Notes: generated from the sequence alone by a model not told the origin. Shown: positions 1 through 16,500, counted from the first letter of the stretch. The stretch: 64,000 bases of DNA from Bathymodiolus brooksi (GCA_963680875.1 OY804575.1:31896494-31960493), one strand, 5' to 3'. Numbers and translations are program-made.

Positions 1-3000
1 ATGCATTACATCATGTAGAAACTTTAAATGTCTAAGGTCACCTATGCTTGATGGAGATTGACCTTACTTTTAATGAATTACATCATGTAGGAACTTTAAA
101 TGTCTAAGGTCACCTATGCCTGATGGAGATTGAACTTACTTTTAATGAATTACATCATGTAGGAACTTTAAATGTCTAAGGTCACCTATGTCTGATGGAG
201 ATTGACCTTACTTTTAATGAATTACATCATGTAGGAACTTTAAATGTCTAAGGTCACCTATGTCTGATGGAGATTGACCTTACTTTTAATGAATTACATC
301 ATGTAGAAACATTAAATGTCTAAGGTCACCTATGTCTGATGGAGATTGAACTTACTTTTAATGAATTATATCATGTAGAAACTTTAAATGTCTAAGGTCA
401 CCTATGCCTGGTGGAGATTGACCTTACTTTTAATGAATTACATCATGTAGGAACTTTAAATGTCTAAGATCACCTATGCCTGGTGGAGATTGACCTTACT
501 TTTAATGAATTACATCATGTAGAAACTTTAAATGTCTAAGGTCACCTATGTCTGATGGAGATTGACCTTACTTTTAATGAATTACATCATGTAGGAACTT
601 TAAATGTCTAAGGTCACCTATGCCTGATGGAGATTGACCTTACTTTTAATGAATTACATCATGTAGAAACTTTAAATGTCTAAGGTCACATATGCTTGGT
701 GGAGATTGGCATTACTTTTAATGAATTACATCATGTAGGAACTTTAAATGTCTAAGGTCACCTATGCCTGATGGAGATTGACCTTACTTTTAATGAATTA
801 CATCATTTAGGAACTTTAAATGTCTAAGGTCACCTATGCCTGATGGAGATTGACCTTACTTTTAATGAATTACATCATGTAGAAACTTAAAATGTCTAAG
901 GTCACCTATGCCTGATGGAGATTGACCTTACTTTTAATGAATTACATCATGTAGGAACTTTAAATGTCTAAGGTCACCTATGCTTGATGGAGATTTACCT
1001 CACATTTAATGAATTACATCATGTAGAAACTTTAAATGTCTAAGGTCACCTATGCCTGATGGAGATTGACCTTACTTTTAATGAATTACATCATGTAGGA
1101 ACTTTAAATGTCTAAGATCACCTATGCCTGATGGAGATTAACCTTACTTTTAATGAATTACATCATGTAGAAACTTTAAATGTCTAAGGTCACCTATGCC
1201 TGATGGAGATTGACCTTACTTTTAATGAATTATATCATGTAGGAACTTTAAATGTCTAAGGTCACCTATGTCTGTTGGAGATTGACCTTACTTTTAATTA
1301 ATTAAATCATGTAGGAACTTTAAATGTCTAAGGTCACCTATGCCTGATGGAGATTAACCTTATTTTTAATGAATTACATCATGTAGGAACTTTAAATGTC
1401 TAAGGTCACCTATGCCTGATGGAGATTTACCTTACTTTTAATGAATTACATCATGTAGAAACTTAAAATGTCTAAAGTCACCTATGCCTGATGGAGATTG
1501 ACCTTACTTTTAATGAATTACATCATGTAGGAACTTTAAATGTCTTTGGTCACCTATGCCTGATGGAGATTGACCTTACATTTAATGAATTACATCATGT
1601 AGAAACTTTAAATGTCTAAGGTCACCTATGCCTGATGGAGATTGACCTTACATTTAATGAATTACATCATGTAGAAACTTTAAATGTCTAAGGTCACCTA
1701 TGCCTGATGGAGATTGACTTTACTTTTAATGAATTACATCATGTAGGAACTTTAAATGTCTAAGGTCACCTATGCCTGATGAAGATTGGCCTTACATTTA
1801 ATGCATTACATCATGTAGAAACTTTAAATGTCTAAGGTCACCTATGCTTGATGGAGATTGACCTTACTTTTAATGAATTACATCATGTAGGAACTTTAAA
1901 TGTCTAAGGTCACCTATGCCTGATGGAGATTGACCTTACTTTTAATGAATTACATCATGTAGGAACTTTAAATGTCTAAGGTCACCTATGTCTGATGGAG
2001 ATTGACCTTACTTTTAATGAATTACATCATGTAGGAACTTTAAATGTCTAAGGTCACCTATGTCTGATGGAGATTGACCTTACTTTTAATGAATTACATC
2101 ATGTAGAAACATTAAATGTCTAAGGTCACCTATGTCTGATGGAGATTGAACTTACTTTTAATGAATTATATCATGTAGAAACTTTAAATGTCTAAGGTCA
2201 CCTATGCCTGGTGGAGATTGACCTTACTTTTAATGAATTACATCATGTAGGAACTTTAAATGTCTAAGATCACCTATGCCTGGTGGAGATTGACCTTACT
2301 TTTAATGAATTACATCATGTAGAAACTTTAAATGTCTAAGGTCACCTATGTCTGATGGAGATTGACCTTACTTTTAATGAATTACATCATGTAGGAACTT
2401 TAAATGTCTAAGGTCACCTATGCCTGATGGAGATTGACCTTACTTTTAATGAATTACATCATGTAGAAACTTTAAATGTCTAAGGTCACATATGCTTGGT
2501 GGAGATTGGCATTACTTTTAATGAATTACATCATGTAGGAACTTTAAATGTCTAAGGTCACCTATGCCTGATGGAGATTGACCTTACTTTTAATGAATTA
2601 CATCATTTAGGAACTTTAAATGTCTAAGGTCACCTATGCCTGATGGAGATTGACCTTACTTTTAATGAATTACATCATGTAGAAACTTAAAATGTCTAAG
2701 GTCACCTATGCCTGATGGAGATTGACCTTACTTTTAATGAATTACATCATGTAGGAACTTTAAATGTCTAAGGTCACCTATGCTTGATGGAGATTTACCT
2801 CACATTTAATGAATTACATCATGTAGAAACTTTAAATGTCTAAGGTCACCTATGCCTGATGGAGATTGACCTTACTTTTAATGAATTACATCATGTAGGA
2901 ACTTTAAATGTCTAAGATCACCTATGCCTGATGGAGATTAACCTTACTTTTAATGAATTACATCATGTAGAAACTTTAAATGTCTAAGGTCACCTATGCC

Positions 3001-4140
3001 TGATGGAGATTGACCTTACTTTTAATGAATTATATCATGTAGGAACTTTAAATGTCTAAGGTCACCTATGTCTGTTGGAGATTGACCTTACTTTTAATTA
3101 ATTAAATCATGTAGGAACTTTAAATGTCTAAGGTCACCTATGCCTGATGGAGATTGACCTTATTTTTAATGAATTACATCATGTAGGAACTTTAAATGTC
3201 TAAGGTCACCTATGCCTGATGGAGATTTACCTTACTTTTAATGAATTACATCATCTAGAAACTTAAAATGTCTAAAGTCACCTATGCCTGATGGAGATTG
3301 ACCTTACTTTTAATGAATTACATCATGTAGGAACTTTAAATGTCTTTGGTCACCTATGCCTGATGGAGATTGACCTTACATTTAATGAATTACATCATGT
3401 AGAAACTTTAAATGTCTAAGGTCACCTATGCCTGATGGAGATTGACCTTACATTTAATGAATTACATCATGTAGAAACTTTAAATGTCTAAGGTCACCTA
3501 TGCCTGATGGAGATTGACTTTACTTTTAATGAATTACATCATGTAGGAACTTTAAATGTCTAAGGTCACCTATGCCTGATGAAGATTGGCCTTACATTTA
3601 ATGCATTACATCATGTAGAAACTTTAAATGTCTAAGGTCACCTATGCTTGATGGAGATTGACCTTACTTTTAATGAATTACATCATGTAGGAACTTTAAA
3701 TGTCTAAGGTCATCTATGCCTGATGGAGATTGACCTTACTTTTAATGAATTACATCATGTAGGAACTTTAAATGTCTAAGGTCACCTATGTCTGATGGAG
3801 ATTGACCTTACTTTTAATGAATTACATCATGTAGGAACTTTAAATGTCTAAGGTCACCTATGTCTGATGGAGATTGACCTTACTTTTAATGAATTACATC
3901 ATGTAGAAACATTAAATGTCTAAGGTCACCTATGTCTGATGGAGATTGAACTTACTTTTAATGAATTATATCATGTAGAAACTTTAAATGTCTAAGGTCA
4001 CCTATGCCTGATGGAGATTGACCTTACTTTTAATGAATTACATCATGTAGGAACTTTAAATGTCTAAGATCACCTATGCCTGGTGGAGATTGACCTTACT
4101 TTTAATGAATTACATCATGTAGAAACTTTAAATGTCTAAG
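1..4140. repeat. 1,800-bp higher-order repeat (25 monomers), two copies plus partial third
   Basis: Bases 1-1,800 and 1,801-3,600 match base for base except for about three substitutions found by eye (near 133, 1,336 and 3,255). A third copy starts at 3,601 and follows the same monomer-variant order to about 4,140, where it jumps to a later part of the block. The marker monomer that begins ATGCATTACATC, preceded by TGATGAAGATTGG, occurs once per block. Related but rearranged versions of the block continue at about 5,200-6,912 and 6,913-8,208. Confidence 0.9.
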
Positions 4141-7100
4141 GTCACATATGCTTGGTGGAGATTGGCATTACTTTTAATGAATTACATCATGTAGGAACTT
4201 TAAATGTCTAAGGTCACCTATGCCTGATGGAGATTGACCTTACTTTTAATGAATTACATCATGTAGGAACTTTAAATGTCTAAGATCACCTATGCCTGAT
4301 GGAGATTGACCTTACTTTTAATGAATTACATCATGTAGGAACTTTAAATGTCTAAGGTCACCTATGCCTGATGGAGATTGACCTTACTTTTAATTAATTA
4401 TATCATGTAGGAACTTTAAATGTCTAAGGTCACCTATGCCTGATGGAGATTGACCTTATTTTTAATGAATTACATCATGTAGAAACTTTAAATGTCTAAG
4501 GTCACCTATGCCTGATGGAGATTTACCTTACTTTTAATGAATTACATCATGTAGAAACTTAAAATGTCTAAAGTCACCTATGCCTGATGGAGATTGACCT
4601 TACTTTTAATGAATTACATCATGTAGGAACTTTAAATGTCTAAGATCACCTATGCCTGGTGGAGATTTACCTTACTTTTAATGAATTACATCATGTAGAA
4701 ACTTTAAATGTCTAAGGTCACCTATGTCTGATGGAGATTGACCTTACTTTTAATGAATTACATCATGTAGGAACTTTAAATGTCTAAGGTCACCTATGCC
4801 TGATGGAGATTGACCTTACTTTTAATGAATTACATCATGTAGAAACTTTAAATGTCTAAGGTCACCTATGCTTGATGGAGATTGGCATTACTTTTAATGA
4901 ATTACATCATGTAGGAACTTTAAATGTCTAAGGTCACCTATGCCTGATGGAGATTGACCTTACTTTTAATGAATTACATCATGTAGGAACTTTAAATGTC
5001 TAAGGTCACCTATGTCTGATGGAGATTGACCTTACTTTTAATGAATTGCATCATGTAGGAACTTTAAATGTCTAAGGTCACCTATGCCTGATGGAGATTG
5101 ACCTTACTTTTAATGAATTACATCATGTAGAAACTTTAAATGTCTATGGTCACCTATGTCTGATGGAGATTGACCTTACTTTTAATGAATTACATCATGT
5201 AGGAACTTTAAATGTCTAAGGTCACCTATGTCTGATGGAGATTGACCTTACTTTTAATGAATTACATCATGTAGGAACTTTAAATGTCTAAGGTCACCTA
5301 TGTCTGATGGAGATTGACCTTACTTTTAATGAATTACATCATGTAGAAACATTAAATGTCTAAGGTCACCTATGTCTGATGGAGATTGAACTTACTTTTA
5401 ATGAATTATATCATGTAGAAACTTTAAATGTCTAAGGTCACCTATGCCTGATGGAGATTGACCTTACTTTTAATGAATTACATCATGTAGGAACTTTAAA
5501 TGTCTAAGATCACCTATGCCTGGTGGAGATTGACCTTACTTTTAATGAATTACATCATGTAGAAACTTTAAATGTCTAAGGTCACCTATGTCTGATGGAG
5601 ATTGACCTTACATTTAATGAATTACATCATGTAGGAACTTTAAATGTCTAAGGTCACCTATGCCTGATGGAGATTGACCTTACTTTTAATGAATTACATC
5701 ATGTAGAAACTTTAAATGTCTAAGGTCACATATGCTTGGTGGAGATTGGCATTACTTTTAATGAATTACATCATGTAGGAACTTTAAATGTCTAAGGTCA
5801 CCTATGCCTGATGGAGATTGACCTTACTTTTAATGAATTACATCATTTAGGAACTTTAAATGTCTAAGGTCACCTATGCCTGATGGAGATTGACCTTACT
5901 TTTAATGAATTACATCATGTAGAAACTTAAAATGTCTAAGGTCACCTATGCCTGATGGAGATTGACCTTACTTTTAATGAATTACATCATGTAGGAACTT
6001 TAAATGTCTAAGGTCACCTATGCTTGATGGAGATTGACCTTACATTTAATGAATTACATCATGTAGAAACTTTAAATGTCTAAGGTCACCTATGCTTGAT
6101 GGAGATTTACCTTACATTTAATGAATTACATCATGTAGAAACTTTAAATGTCTAAGGTCACCTATGCCTGATGGAGATTGACCTTACTTTTAATGAATTA
6201 CATCATGTAGGAACTTTAAATGTCTAAGATCACCTATGCCTGATGGAGATTAACCTTACTTTTAATGAATTACATCATGTAGGAACTTTAAATGTCTAAG
6301 GTCACCTATGCCTGATGGAGATTGACCTTACTTTTAATGAATTATATCATGTAGGAACTTTAAATGTCTAAGGTCACCTATGTCTGTTGAAGATTGACCT
6401 TACTTTTAATTAATTAAATCATGTATGAACTTTAAATGTCTAAGGTCACCTATGCCTGATGGAGATTGACCTTATTTTTAATGAATTACATCATGTAGGA
6501 ACTTTAAATGTCTAAGGTCACCTATGCCTGATGGAGATTTACCTTACTTTTAATGAATTACATCATGTAGAAACTTAAAATGTCTAAAGTCACCTATGCC
6601 TGATGGAGATTGACCTTACTTTTAATGAATTACATCATGTAGGAACTTTAAATGTCTTTGGTCACCTATGCCTGATGGAGATTGACCTTACATTTAATGA
6701 ATTACATCATGTAGAAACTTTAAATGTCTAAGGTCACCTATGCCTGATGGAGATTGACCTTACATTTAATGAATTACATCATGTAGAAACTTTAAATGTC
6801 TAAGGTCACCTATGCCTGATGGAGATTGACTTTACTTTTAATGAATTACATCATGTAGGAACTTTAAATGTCTAAGGTCACCTATGCCTGATGAAGATTG
6901 GCCTTACATTTAATGCATTACATCATGTAGAAACTTTAAATGTCTAAGGTCACCTATGCTTGATGGAGATTGACCTTACTTTTAATGAATTACATCATGT
7001 AGGAACTTTAAATGTCTAAGGTCACCTATGCCTGATGGAGATTGACCTTACTTTTAATGAATTACATCATGTAGGAACTTTAAATGTCTAAGGTCACCTA

Positions 7101-10100
7101 TGCCTGATGGAGATTGACCTTACTTTTAATGAATTACATCATTTAGGAACTTTAAATGTCTAAGGTCACCTATGCCTGATGGAGATTGACCTTACTTTTA
7201 ATGAATTACATCATGTAGAAACTTAAAATGTCTAAGGTCACCTATGCCTGATGGAGATTGACCTTACTTTTAATGAATTACATCATGTAGGAACTTTAAA
7301 TGTCTAAGGTCACCTATGCTTGATGGAGATTGACCTTACATTTAATGAATTACATCATGTAGAAACTTTAAATGTCTAAGGTCACCTATGCTTGATGGAG
7401 ATTTACCTTACATTTAATGAATTACATCATGTAGAAACTTTAAATGTCTAAGGTCACCTATGCCTGATGGAGATTGACCTTACTTTTAATGAATTACATC
7501 ATGTAGGAACTTTAAATGTCTAAGATCACCTATGCCTGATGGAGATTAACCTTACTTTTAATGAATTACATCATGTAGGAACTTTAAATGTCTAAGGTCA
7601 CCTATGCCTGATGGAGATTGACCTTACTTTTAATGAATTATATCATGTAGGAACTTTAAATGTCTAAGGTCACCTATGTCTGTTGGAGATTGACCTTACT
7701 TTTAATTAATTAAATCATGTAGGAACTTTAAATGTCTAAGGTCACCTATGCCTGAAGGAGATTGACCTTATTTTTAATGAATTACATCATGTAGGAACTT
7801 TAAATGTCTAAGGTCACCTATGCCTGATGGAGATTTACCTTACTTTTAATGAATTACATCATGTAGAAACTTAAAATGTCTAAAGTCACCTATGCCTGAT
7901 GGAGATTGACCTTTCTTTTAATGAATTACATCATGTAGGAACTTTAAATGTCTTTGGTCACCTATGCCTGATGGAGATTGACCTTACATTTAATGAATTA
8001 CATCATGTAGAAACTTTAAATGTCTAAGGTCACCTATGCCTGATGGAGATTGACCTTACATTTAATGAATTACATCATGTAGAAACTTTAAATGTCTAAG
8101 GTCACCTATGCCTGATGGAGATTGACTTTACTTTTAATGAATTACATCATGTAGGAACTTTAAATGTCTAAGGTCAGCTATGCCTGATGAAGATTGGCCT
8201 TACATTTAATGCATTACATCATGTAGAAACTTTAAATGTCTAAGGTCACCTATGCTTGATGGAGATTGACCTTACTTTTAATGAATTACATCATGTAGGA
8301 ACTTTAAATGTCTAAGGTCGCCTATGCCTGATGGAGATTGACCTTACTTTTAATGAATTACATCATGTAGGAACTTTAAATGTCTAAGGTCACCTATGTC
8401 TGATGGAGATTGACCTTACTTTTAATGAATTACATCATGTAGGAACTTTAAATGTCTAAGGTCACCTATGTCTGATGGAGATTGACCTTACTTTTAATGA
8501 ATTACATCATGTAGAAACATTAAATGTCTAAGGTCACCTATGTCTGATGGAGATTGAACTTACTTTTAATGAATTATATCATGTAGAAACTTTAAATGTC
8601 TAAGGTCACCTATGCCTGATGGAGATTGACCTTACTTTTAATGAATTACATCATGTAGGAACTTTAAATGTCTAAGATCACCTATGCCTGGTGGAGATTG
8701 ACCTTACTTTTAATGAATTACATCATGTAGAAACTTTAAATGTCTAAGGTCACCTATGTCTGATGGAGATTGACCTTACTTTTAATGAATTACATCATGT
8801 AGGAACTTTAAATGTCTAAGGTCACCTATGCCTGATGGAGATTGACCTTACTTTTAATGAATTACATCATGTAGAAACTTTAAATGTCTAAGGTCACATA
8901 TGCTTGGTGGAGATTGGCATTACTTTTAATGAATTACATCATGTAGGAACATTAAATGTCTAAGGTCACCTATGCCTGATGGAGATTGACCTTACTTTTA
9001 ATGAATTACATCATGTAGGAACTTTAAATGTCTAAGATCACCTATGCCTGATGGAGATTGACCTTACTTTTAATGAATTACATCATGTAGGAACTTTAAA
9101 TGTCTAAGGTCACCTATGCCTGATGGAGATTGACCTTACTTTTAATTAATTATATCATGTAGGAACTTTAAATGTCTAAGGTCACCTATGTCTGATGGAG
9201 ATTGACCTTATTTTTAATGAATTACATCATGTAGAAACTTTAAATGTCTAAGGTCACCTATGCCTGATGGAGATTTACCTTACTTTTAATGAATTACATC
9301 ATGTAGAAACTTAAAATGTCTAAAGTCACCTATGCCTGATGGAGATTGACCTTACTTTTAATGAATTACATCATGTAGGAACTTTAAATGTCTAAGATCA
9401 CCTATGCCTGGTGGAGATTTACCTTACTTTTAATGAATTACATCATGTAGAAACTTTAAATGTCTAAGGTCACCTATGTCTGATGGAGATTGACCTTACT
9501 TTTAATGAATTACATCATGTAGGAACTTTAAATGTCTAAGGTCACCTATGCCTGATGGAGTTTGACCTTACTTTTAATGAATTACATCATGTAGAAACTT
9601 TAAATGTCTAAGGTCACCTATGCTTGATGGAGATTGGCATTACTTTTAATGAATTACATCATGTAGGAACTTTAAATGTCTAAGGTCACCTATGCCTGAT
9701 GGAGATTGACCTTACTTTTAATGAATTACATCATGTAGGAACTTTAAATGTCTAAGGTCACCTATGCCTGATGGAGATTGACCTTACTTTTAATGAATTG
9801 CATCATGTAGGAACTTTAAATGTCTAAGGTCACCTATGCCTGATGGAGATTGACCTTACTTTTAATGAATTACATCATGTAGAAACTTTAAATGTCTATG
9901 GTCACCTATGTCTGATGGAGATTGACCTTACTTTTAATGAATTACATCATGTAGAAACTTTAAATGTCTAAGGTCACCTATGTCTGATGGAGATTGACCT
10001 TACTTTTATTGAATTACATCATGTAGAAACTTTAAATGTCTAAGGTCACCTATGTCTGATGGAGATTGAACTTACTTTTAATGAATTATATCATGTAGAA

Positions 10101-10593
10101 ACTTTAAATGTCTAAGGTCACCTATGCCTGATGGAGATTGACCTTACTTTTAATGAATTACATCATGTAGAAACTTTAAATGTCTAAGGTCACCTATGCC
10201 TGATGGAGATTGACCTTACTTTTAATGAATTATATCATGTAGGAACTTTAAATGTCTAAGGTCACCTATGTCTGTTGGAGATTGACCTTACTTTTAATTA
10301 ATTAAATCATGTAGGAACTTTAAATGTCTAAGGTCACCTATGCCTGATGGAGATTGACCTTATTTTTAATGAATTACATCATGTAGGAACTTTAAATGTC
10401 TAAGGTCTTCTATCCCTGAAGGAGATTTACCTTACTTTTAATGAATTACATCGTGTAGAAACTTAAAATGTCTAAAGTCACCTATGTCTGATGGAGATTG
10501 ACCTTACATTTAATGAATTACATCATGTAGAAACTTTAAATGTCTAAGGTCACCTATGCCTGATGGAGATTGACCTTATATTTAATGAATTAC

Positions 10594-13500
10594 ATCATGT
10601 ACAAACTATAAATGTCTAAGGTCACCTATGCCTGATGGAGATTGACTTTACTTTTAATGAATTACATCATGTAGGAACTTTAAATGTCTAAGGTCACCTA
10701 TGCCTGATGAAGATTGGCCTTACATTTAATGCATTACATCATGTAGAAACTTTAAATGTCTAAGGTCACCTAAGCTTGATGGAGATTGACCTTACTTTTA
10801 ATGAATTACATCATGTAGGAACTTTAAATGTCTAAGGTCACCTCTGCCTGATGGAGATTGACCTTACTTTTAATGAATTACATCATGTAGGAACTTTAAA
10901 TGTCTAAGGTCACCTATGTCTGATGGAGATTGACCTTATTTTTAATGAATTACATCATGTAGGAACTTTAAATGTCTAAGGTCACCTATGTCTGATGGAG
11001 ATTGACCTTACTTTTAATGAATTACATCATGTAGAAACTTTAAATGTCTAAGGTCACCTATGTCTGATGGAGATTGAACTTACTTTTAATGAATTATATC
11101 ATGTAGAAACTTTAAATGTCTAAGGTCACCTATGCCTGATGGAGATTGACCTTACTTTTAATGAATTACATCATGTAGGAACTTTAAATGTCTAAGATCA
11201 CCTATGCCTGGTGGAGATTGACCTTACTTTTAATGAATTACATCATGTAGAAACTTTAAATGTCTAAGGTCACCTATGTCTGATGGAGATTGACCTTACT
11301 TTTAATGAATTACATCATGTAGGAACTTTAAATGTGTAAGGTCACCTATGTCTGATGGAGATTGACCTTACTTTTAATGAATTACATCATGTAGAAACTT
11401 TAAATGTCTAAGGTCACCTATGTCTGATGGAGATTGAACTTACTTTTAATGAATTACATCATGTAGAAACTTTAAATGTCTAAGGTCACCTATGCCTGAT
11501 GGAGATTGACCTTACTTTTAATGAATTACATCATGTAGGAACTTTAAATGTCTAAGATCACCTATGCCTGGTGGAGATTGACCTTACTTTTAATGAATTA
11601 CATCATGTAGAAACTTTAAATGTCTAAGGTCACCTATGTCTGATGGAGATTGACCTTACTTTTAATGAATTACATCATGTAGGAACTTTAAATGTCTAAG
11701 GTCACCTATGCCTGATGGAGATTGACCTTACTTTTAATGAATTACATCATGTAGAAACTTTAAATGTCTAAGGTCACCTATGCTTGATGGAGATTGACCT
11801 TATTTTTAATGAATTACATCATGTAGGAACTTTAAATGTCTAAGATCACCTATGCCTGATGGAGATTGACCTTACTTTTAATGAATTACATCATGTAGGA
11901 ACTTTAAATGTCTAAAGTCACCTATGCCTGATGGATATTGACCTTACTTTTAATGAATTATATCATGTAGGAACTTTAAATGTCTAAGGTCACCTATGTC
12001 TGATGGAGATTGACCTTATTTTTAATGAATTACATCATGTAGAAACTTAAAATGTCTAAAGTGACCTATGCCTGATTGAGATTGACCTTACTTTTAATGA
12101 ATTACATCATGTAGGAACTTTAAATGTCTAAGGTCACCTATGCCTGATGGAGATTGACCTTACATTTAATGAATTACATCATGTAGAAACTTTAAATGTC
12201 TAAGGTCACCTATGCCTGATGGAGATTGACCTTATATTTAATGAATTACATCATGTACAAACTTTAAATGTCTAAGGTCACCTATGCCTGATGGAGATTG
12301 ACTTTACTTTTAATGAATTACATCATGTAGGAACTTTAAATGTCTAAGGTCACCTATGCCTGATGAAGATTGGCCTTACATTTAATGCATTACATCATGT
12401 AGAAACTTTAAATGTCTAAGGTCACATATGCTTGATGGAGATTGACCTTACTTTTAATGAATTACATCATGTAGGAACTTTAAATGTCTAAGGTCACCTA
12501 TGCCTGATGGAGATTGACCTTACTTTTAATGAATTACATCATGTAGGAACTTTAAATGTCTAAGGTCACCTATGTCTGATGGAGATTGACCTTACTTTTA
12601 ATGAATTACATCATTTAGGAACTTTAAATGTCTAAGGTCACCTATGCCTGATGGAGATTGACCTTACTTTTAATGAATTACATCATGTAGAAACTTAAAA
12701 TGTCTAAGGTCACCTATGCCTGATGAAGATTGGCCTTACATTTAATGCATTACATCATGTAGAAACTTTAAATGTCTAAGGTCACCTAAGCTTGATGGAG
12801 ATTGACCTTACTTTTAATGAATTACATCATGTAGGAACTTTAAATGTCTAAGGTCACCTCTGCCTGATGGAGATTGACCTTACTTTTAATGAATTACATC
12901 ATGTAGGAACTTTAAATGTCTAAGGTCACCTATGTCTGATGGAGATTGTCCTTATTTTTAATGAATTACATCATGTAGGAACTTTAAATGTCTAAGGTCA
13001 CCTATGTCTGATGGAGATTGACCTTACTTTTAATGAATTACATCATGTAGAAACTTTAAATGTCTAAGGTCACCTATGTCTGATGGAGATTGAACTTACT
13101 TTCAATGAATTATATCATGTAGAAACTTTAAATGTCTAAGGTCACCTATGCCTGATGGAGATTGACCTTACTTTTAATGAATTACATCATGTAGGAACTT
13201 TAAATGTCTAAGATCACCTATGCCTGGTGGAGATTGACCTTACTTTTAATGAATTACATCATGTAGAAACTTTAAATGTCTAAGGTCACCTATGTCTGAT
13301 GGAGATTGACCTTACTTTTAATGAATTACATCATGTAGGAACTTTAAATGTCTAAGGTCACCTATGTCTGATGGAGATTGACCTTACTTTTAATGAATTA
13401 CATCATGTAGAAACTTTAAATGTCTAAGGTCACCTATGTCTGATGGAGATTGAACTTACTTTTAATGAATTACATCATGTAGAAACTTTAAATGTCTAAG

Positions 13501-16500
13501 GTCACCTATGCCTGATGGAGATTGACCTTACTTTTAATGAATTACATCATGTAGGAACTTTAAATGTCTAAGATCACCTATGCCTGGTGGAGATTGACCT
13601 TACTTTTAATGAATTACATCATGTAAAAACTTTAAATGTCTAAGGTCACCTATGTCTGATGGAGATTGACCTTACTTTTAATGAATTACATCATGTAGGA
13701 ACTTTAAATGTCTAAGGTCACCTATGCCTGATGGAGATTGACCTTACTTTTAATGAATTACATCATGTAGAAACTTTAAATGTCTAAGGTCACCTATGCT
13801 TGATGGAGATTGACCTTATTTTTAATGAATTACATCATGTAGGAACTTTAAATGTCTAAGATCACCTATGCCTGATGGAGATTGACCTTACTTTTAATGA
13901 ATTACATCATGTAGGAACTTTAAATGTCTAAAGTCACCTATGCCTGATGGAGATTGACCTTACTTTTAATGAATTACATCATGTAGAAACTTTAAATGTC
14001 TAAGGTCACCTATGCTTGATGGAGATTGACCTTATTTTTAATGAATTACATCATGTAGGAACTTTAAATGTCTAAGATCACCTATGCCTGATGGAGATTG
14101 ACCTTACTTTTAATGAATTACATCATGTAGGAACTTTAAATGTCTAAGGTCACCTATGTCTGATGGAGATTGACCTTATTTTTAATGAATTACATCATGT
14201 AGAAACTTAAAATGTCTAAAGTGACCTATGCCTGATTGAGATTGACCTTACTTTTAATGAATTACATCATGTAGGAACTTTAAATGTCTAAGGTCACCTA
14301 TGCCTGATGGAGATTGACCTTACTTTTAATGAATTACATCATGTAGAAACTTTAAATGTCTAAGGTCACCTATGCCTGATTGAGATTGACCTTATATTTA
14401 ATGAATTACATCATGTACAAACTTTAAATGTCTAAGGTCACCTATGCCTGATGGAGATTGACTTTACTTTTAATGAATTACATCATGTAGGAACTTTAAA
14501 TGTCTAAGGTCACCTATGCCTGATGAAGATTGGCCTTACATTTAATGCATTACATCATGTAGAAACTTTAAATGTCTAAGGTCACATATGCTTGATGGAG
14601 ATTGACCTTACTTTTAATGAATTACATCATGTAGGAACTTTAAATGTCTAAGGTCACCTATGCCTGATGGAGATTGACCTTACTTTTAATGAATTACATC
14701 ATGTAGGAACTTTAAATGTCTAAGGTCACCTATGTCTGATGGAGATTGACCTTACTTTTAATGAATTACATCATGTAGAAACTTTAAATGTCTAAGGTCA
14801 CCTATGTCTGATGGAGATTGAACTTACTTTTAATGAATTACATCATGTAGGAACTTTAAATGTCTAAGATCACCTATGCCTGGTGGAGATTGACCTTACT
14901 TTTAATGAATTACATCATGTAAAAACTTTAAATGTCTAAGGTCACCTATGTCTGATGGAGATTGACCTTACTTTTAATGAATTACATCATGTAGGAACTT
15001 TAAATGTCTAAGGTCACCTATGCCTGATGGAGATTGACCTTACTTTTAATGAATTACATCATGTAGAAACTTTAAATGTCTAAGGTCACCTATGCTTGAT
15101 GGAGATTGACCTTATTTTTAATGAATTACATCATGTAGGAACTTTAAATGTCTAAGATCACCTATGCCTGATGGAGATTGACCTTACTTTTAATGAATTA
15201 CATCATGTAGGAACTTTAAATGTCTAAAGTCACCTATGCCTGATGGAGATTGACCTTACTTTTAATGAATTATATCATGTACAAACTATAAATGTCTAAG
15301 GTCACCTATGCCTGATGGAGATTGACTTTACTTTTAATGAATTACATCATGTAGGAACTTTAAATGTCTAAGGTCACCTATGCCTGATGAAGATTGGCCT
15401 TACATTTAATGCATTACATCATGTAGAAACTTTAAATGTCTAAGGTCACCTAAGCTTGATGGAGATTGACCTTACTTTTAATGAATTACATCATGTAGGA
15501 ACTTTAAATGTCTAAGGTCACCTCTGCCTGATGGAGATTGACCTTACTTTTAATGAATTACATCATGTAGGAACTTTAAATGTCTAAGGTCACCTATGTC
15601 TGATGGAGATTGACCTTATTTTTAATGAATTACATCATGTAGGAACTTTAAATGTCTAAGGTCACCTATGTCTGATGGAGATTGACCTTACTTTTAATGA
15701 ATTACATCATGTAGAAACTTTAAATGTCTAAGGTCACCTATGTCTGATGGAGATTGAACTTACTTTTAATGAATTATATCATGTAGAAACTTTAAATGTC
15801 TAAGGTCACCTATGCCTGATGGAGATTGACCTTACTTTTAATGAATTACATCATGTAGGAACTTTAAATGTCTAAGATCACCTATGCCTGGTGGAGATTG
15901 ACCTTACTTTTAATGAATTACATCATGTAGAAACTTTAAATGTCTAAGGTCACCTATGTCTGATGGAGATTGACCTTACTTTTAATGAATTACATCATGT
16001 AGGAACTTTAAATGTGTAAGGTCACCTATGTCTGATGGAGATTGACCTTACTTTTAATGAATTACATCATGTAGAAACTTTAAATGTCTAAGGTCACCTA
16101 TGTCTGATGGAGATTGAACTTACTTTTAATGAATTACATCATGTAGAAACTTTAAATGTCTAAGGTCACCTATGCCTGATGGAGATTGACCTTACTTTTA
16201 ATGAATTACATCATGTAGGAACTTTAAATGTCTAAGATCACCTATGCCTGGTGGAGATTGACCTTACTTTTAATGAATTACATCATGTAGAAACTTTAAA
16301 TGTCTAAGGTCACCTATGTCTGATGGAGATTGACCTTACTTTTAATGAATTACATCATGTAGGAACTTTAAATGTCTAAGGTCACCTATGCCTGATGGAG
16401 ATTGACCTTACTTTTAATGAATTACATCATGTAGAAACTTTAAATGTCTAAGGTCACCTATGCTTGATGGAGATTGACCTTATTTTTAATGAATTACATC

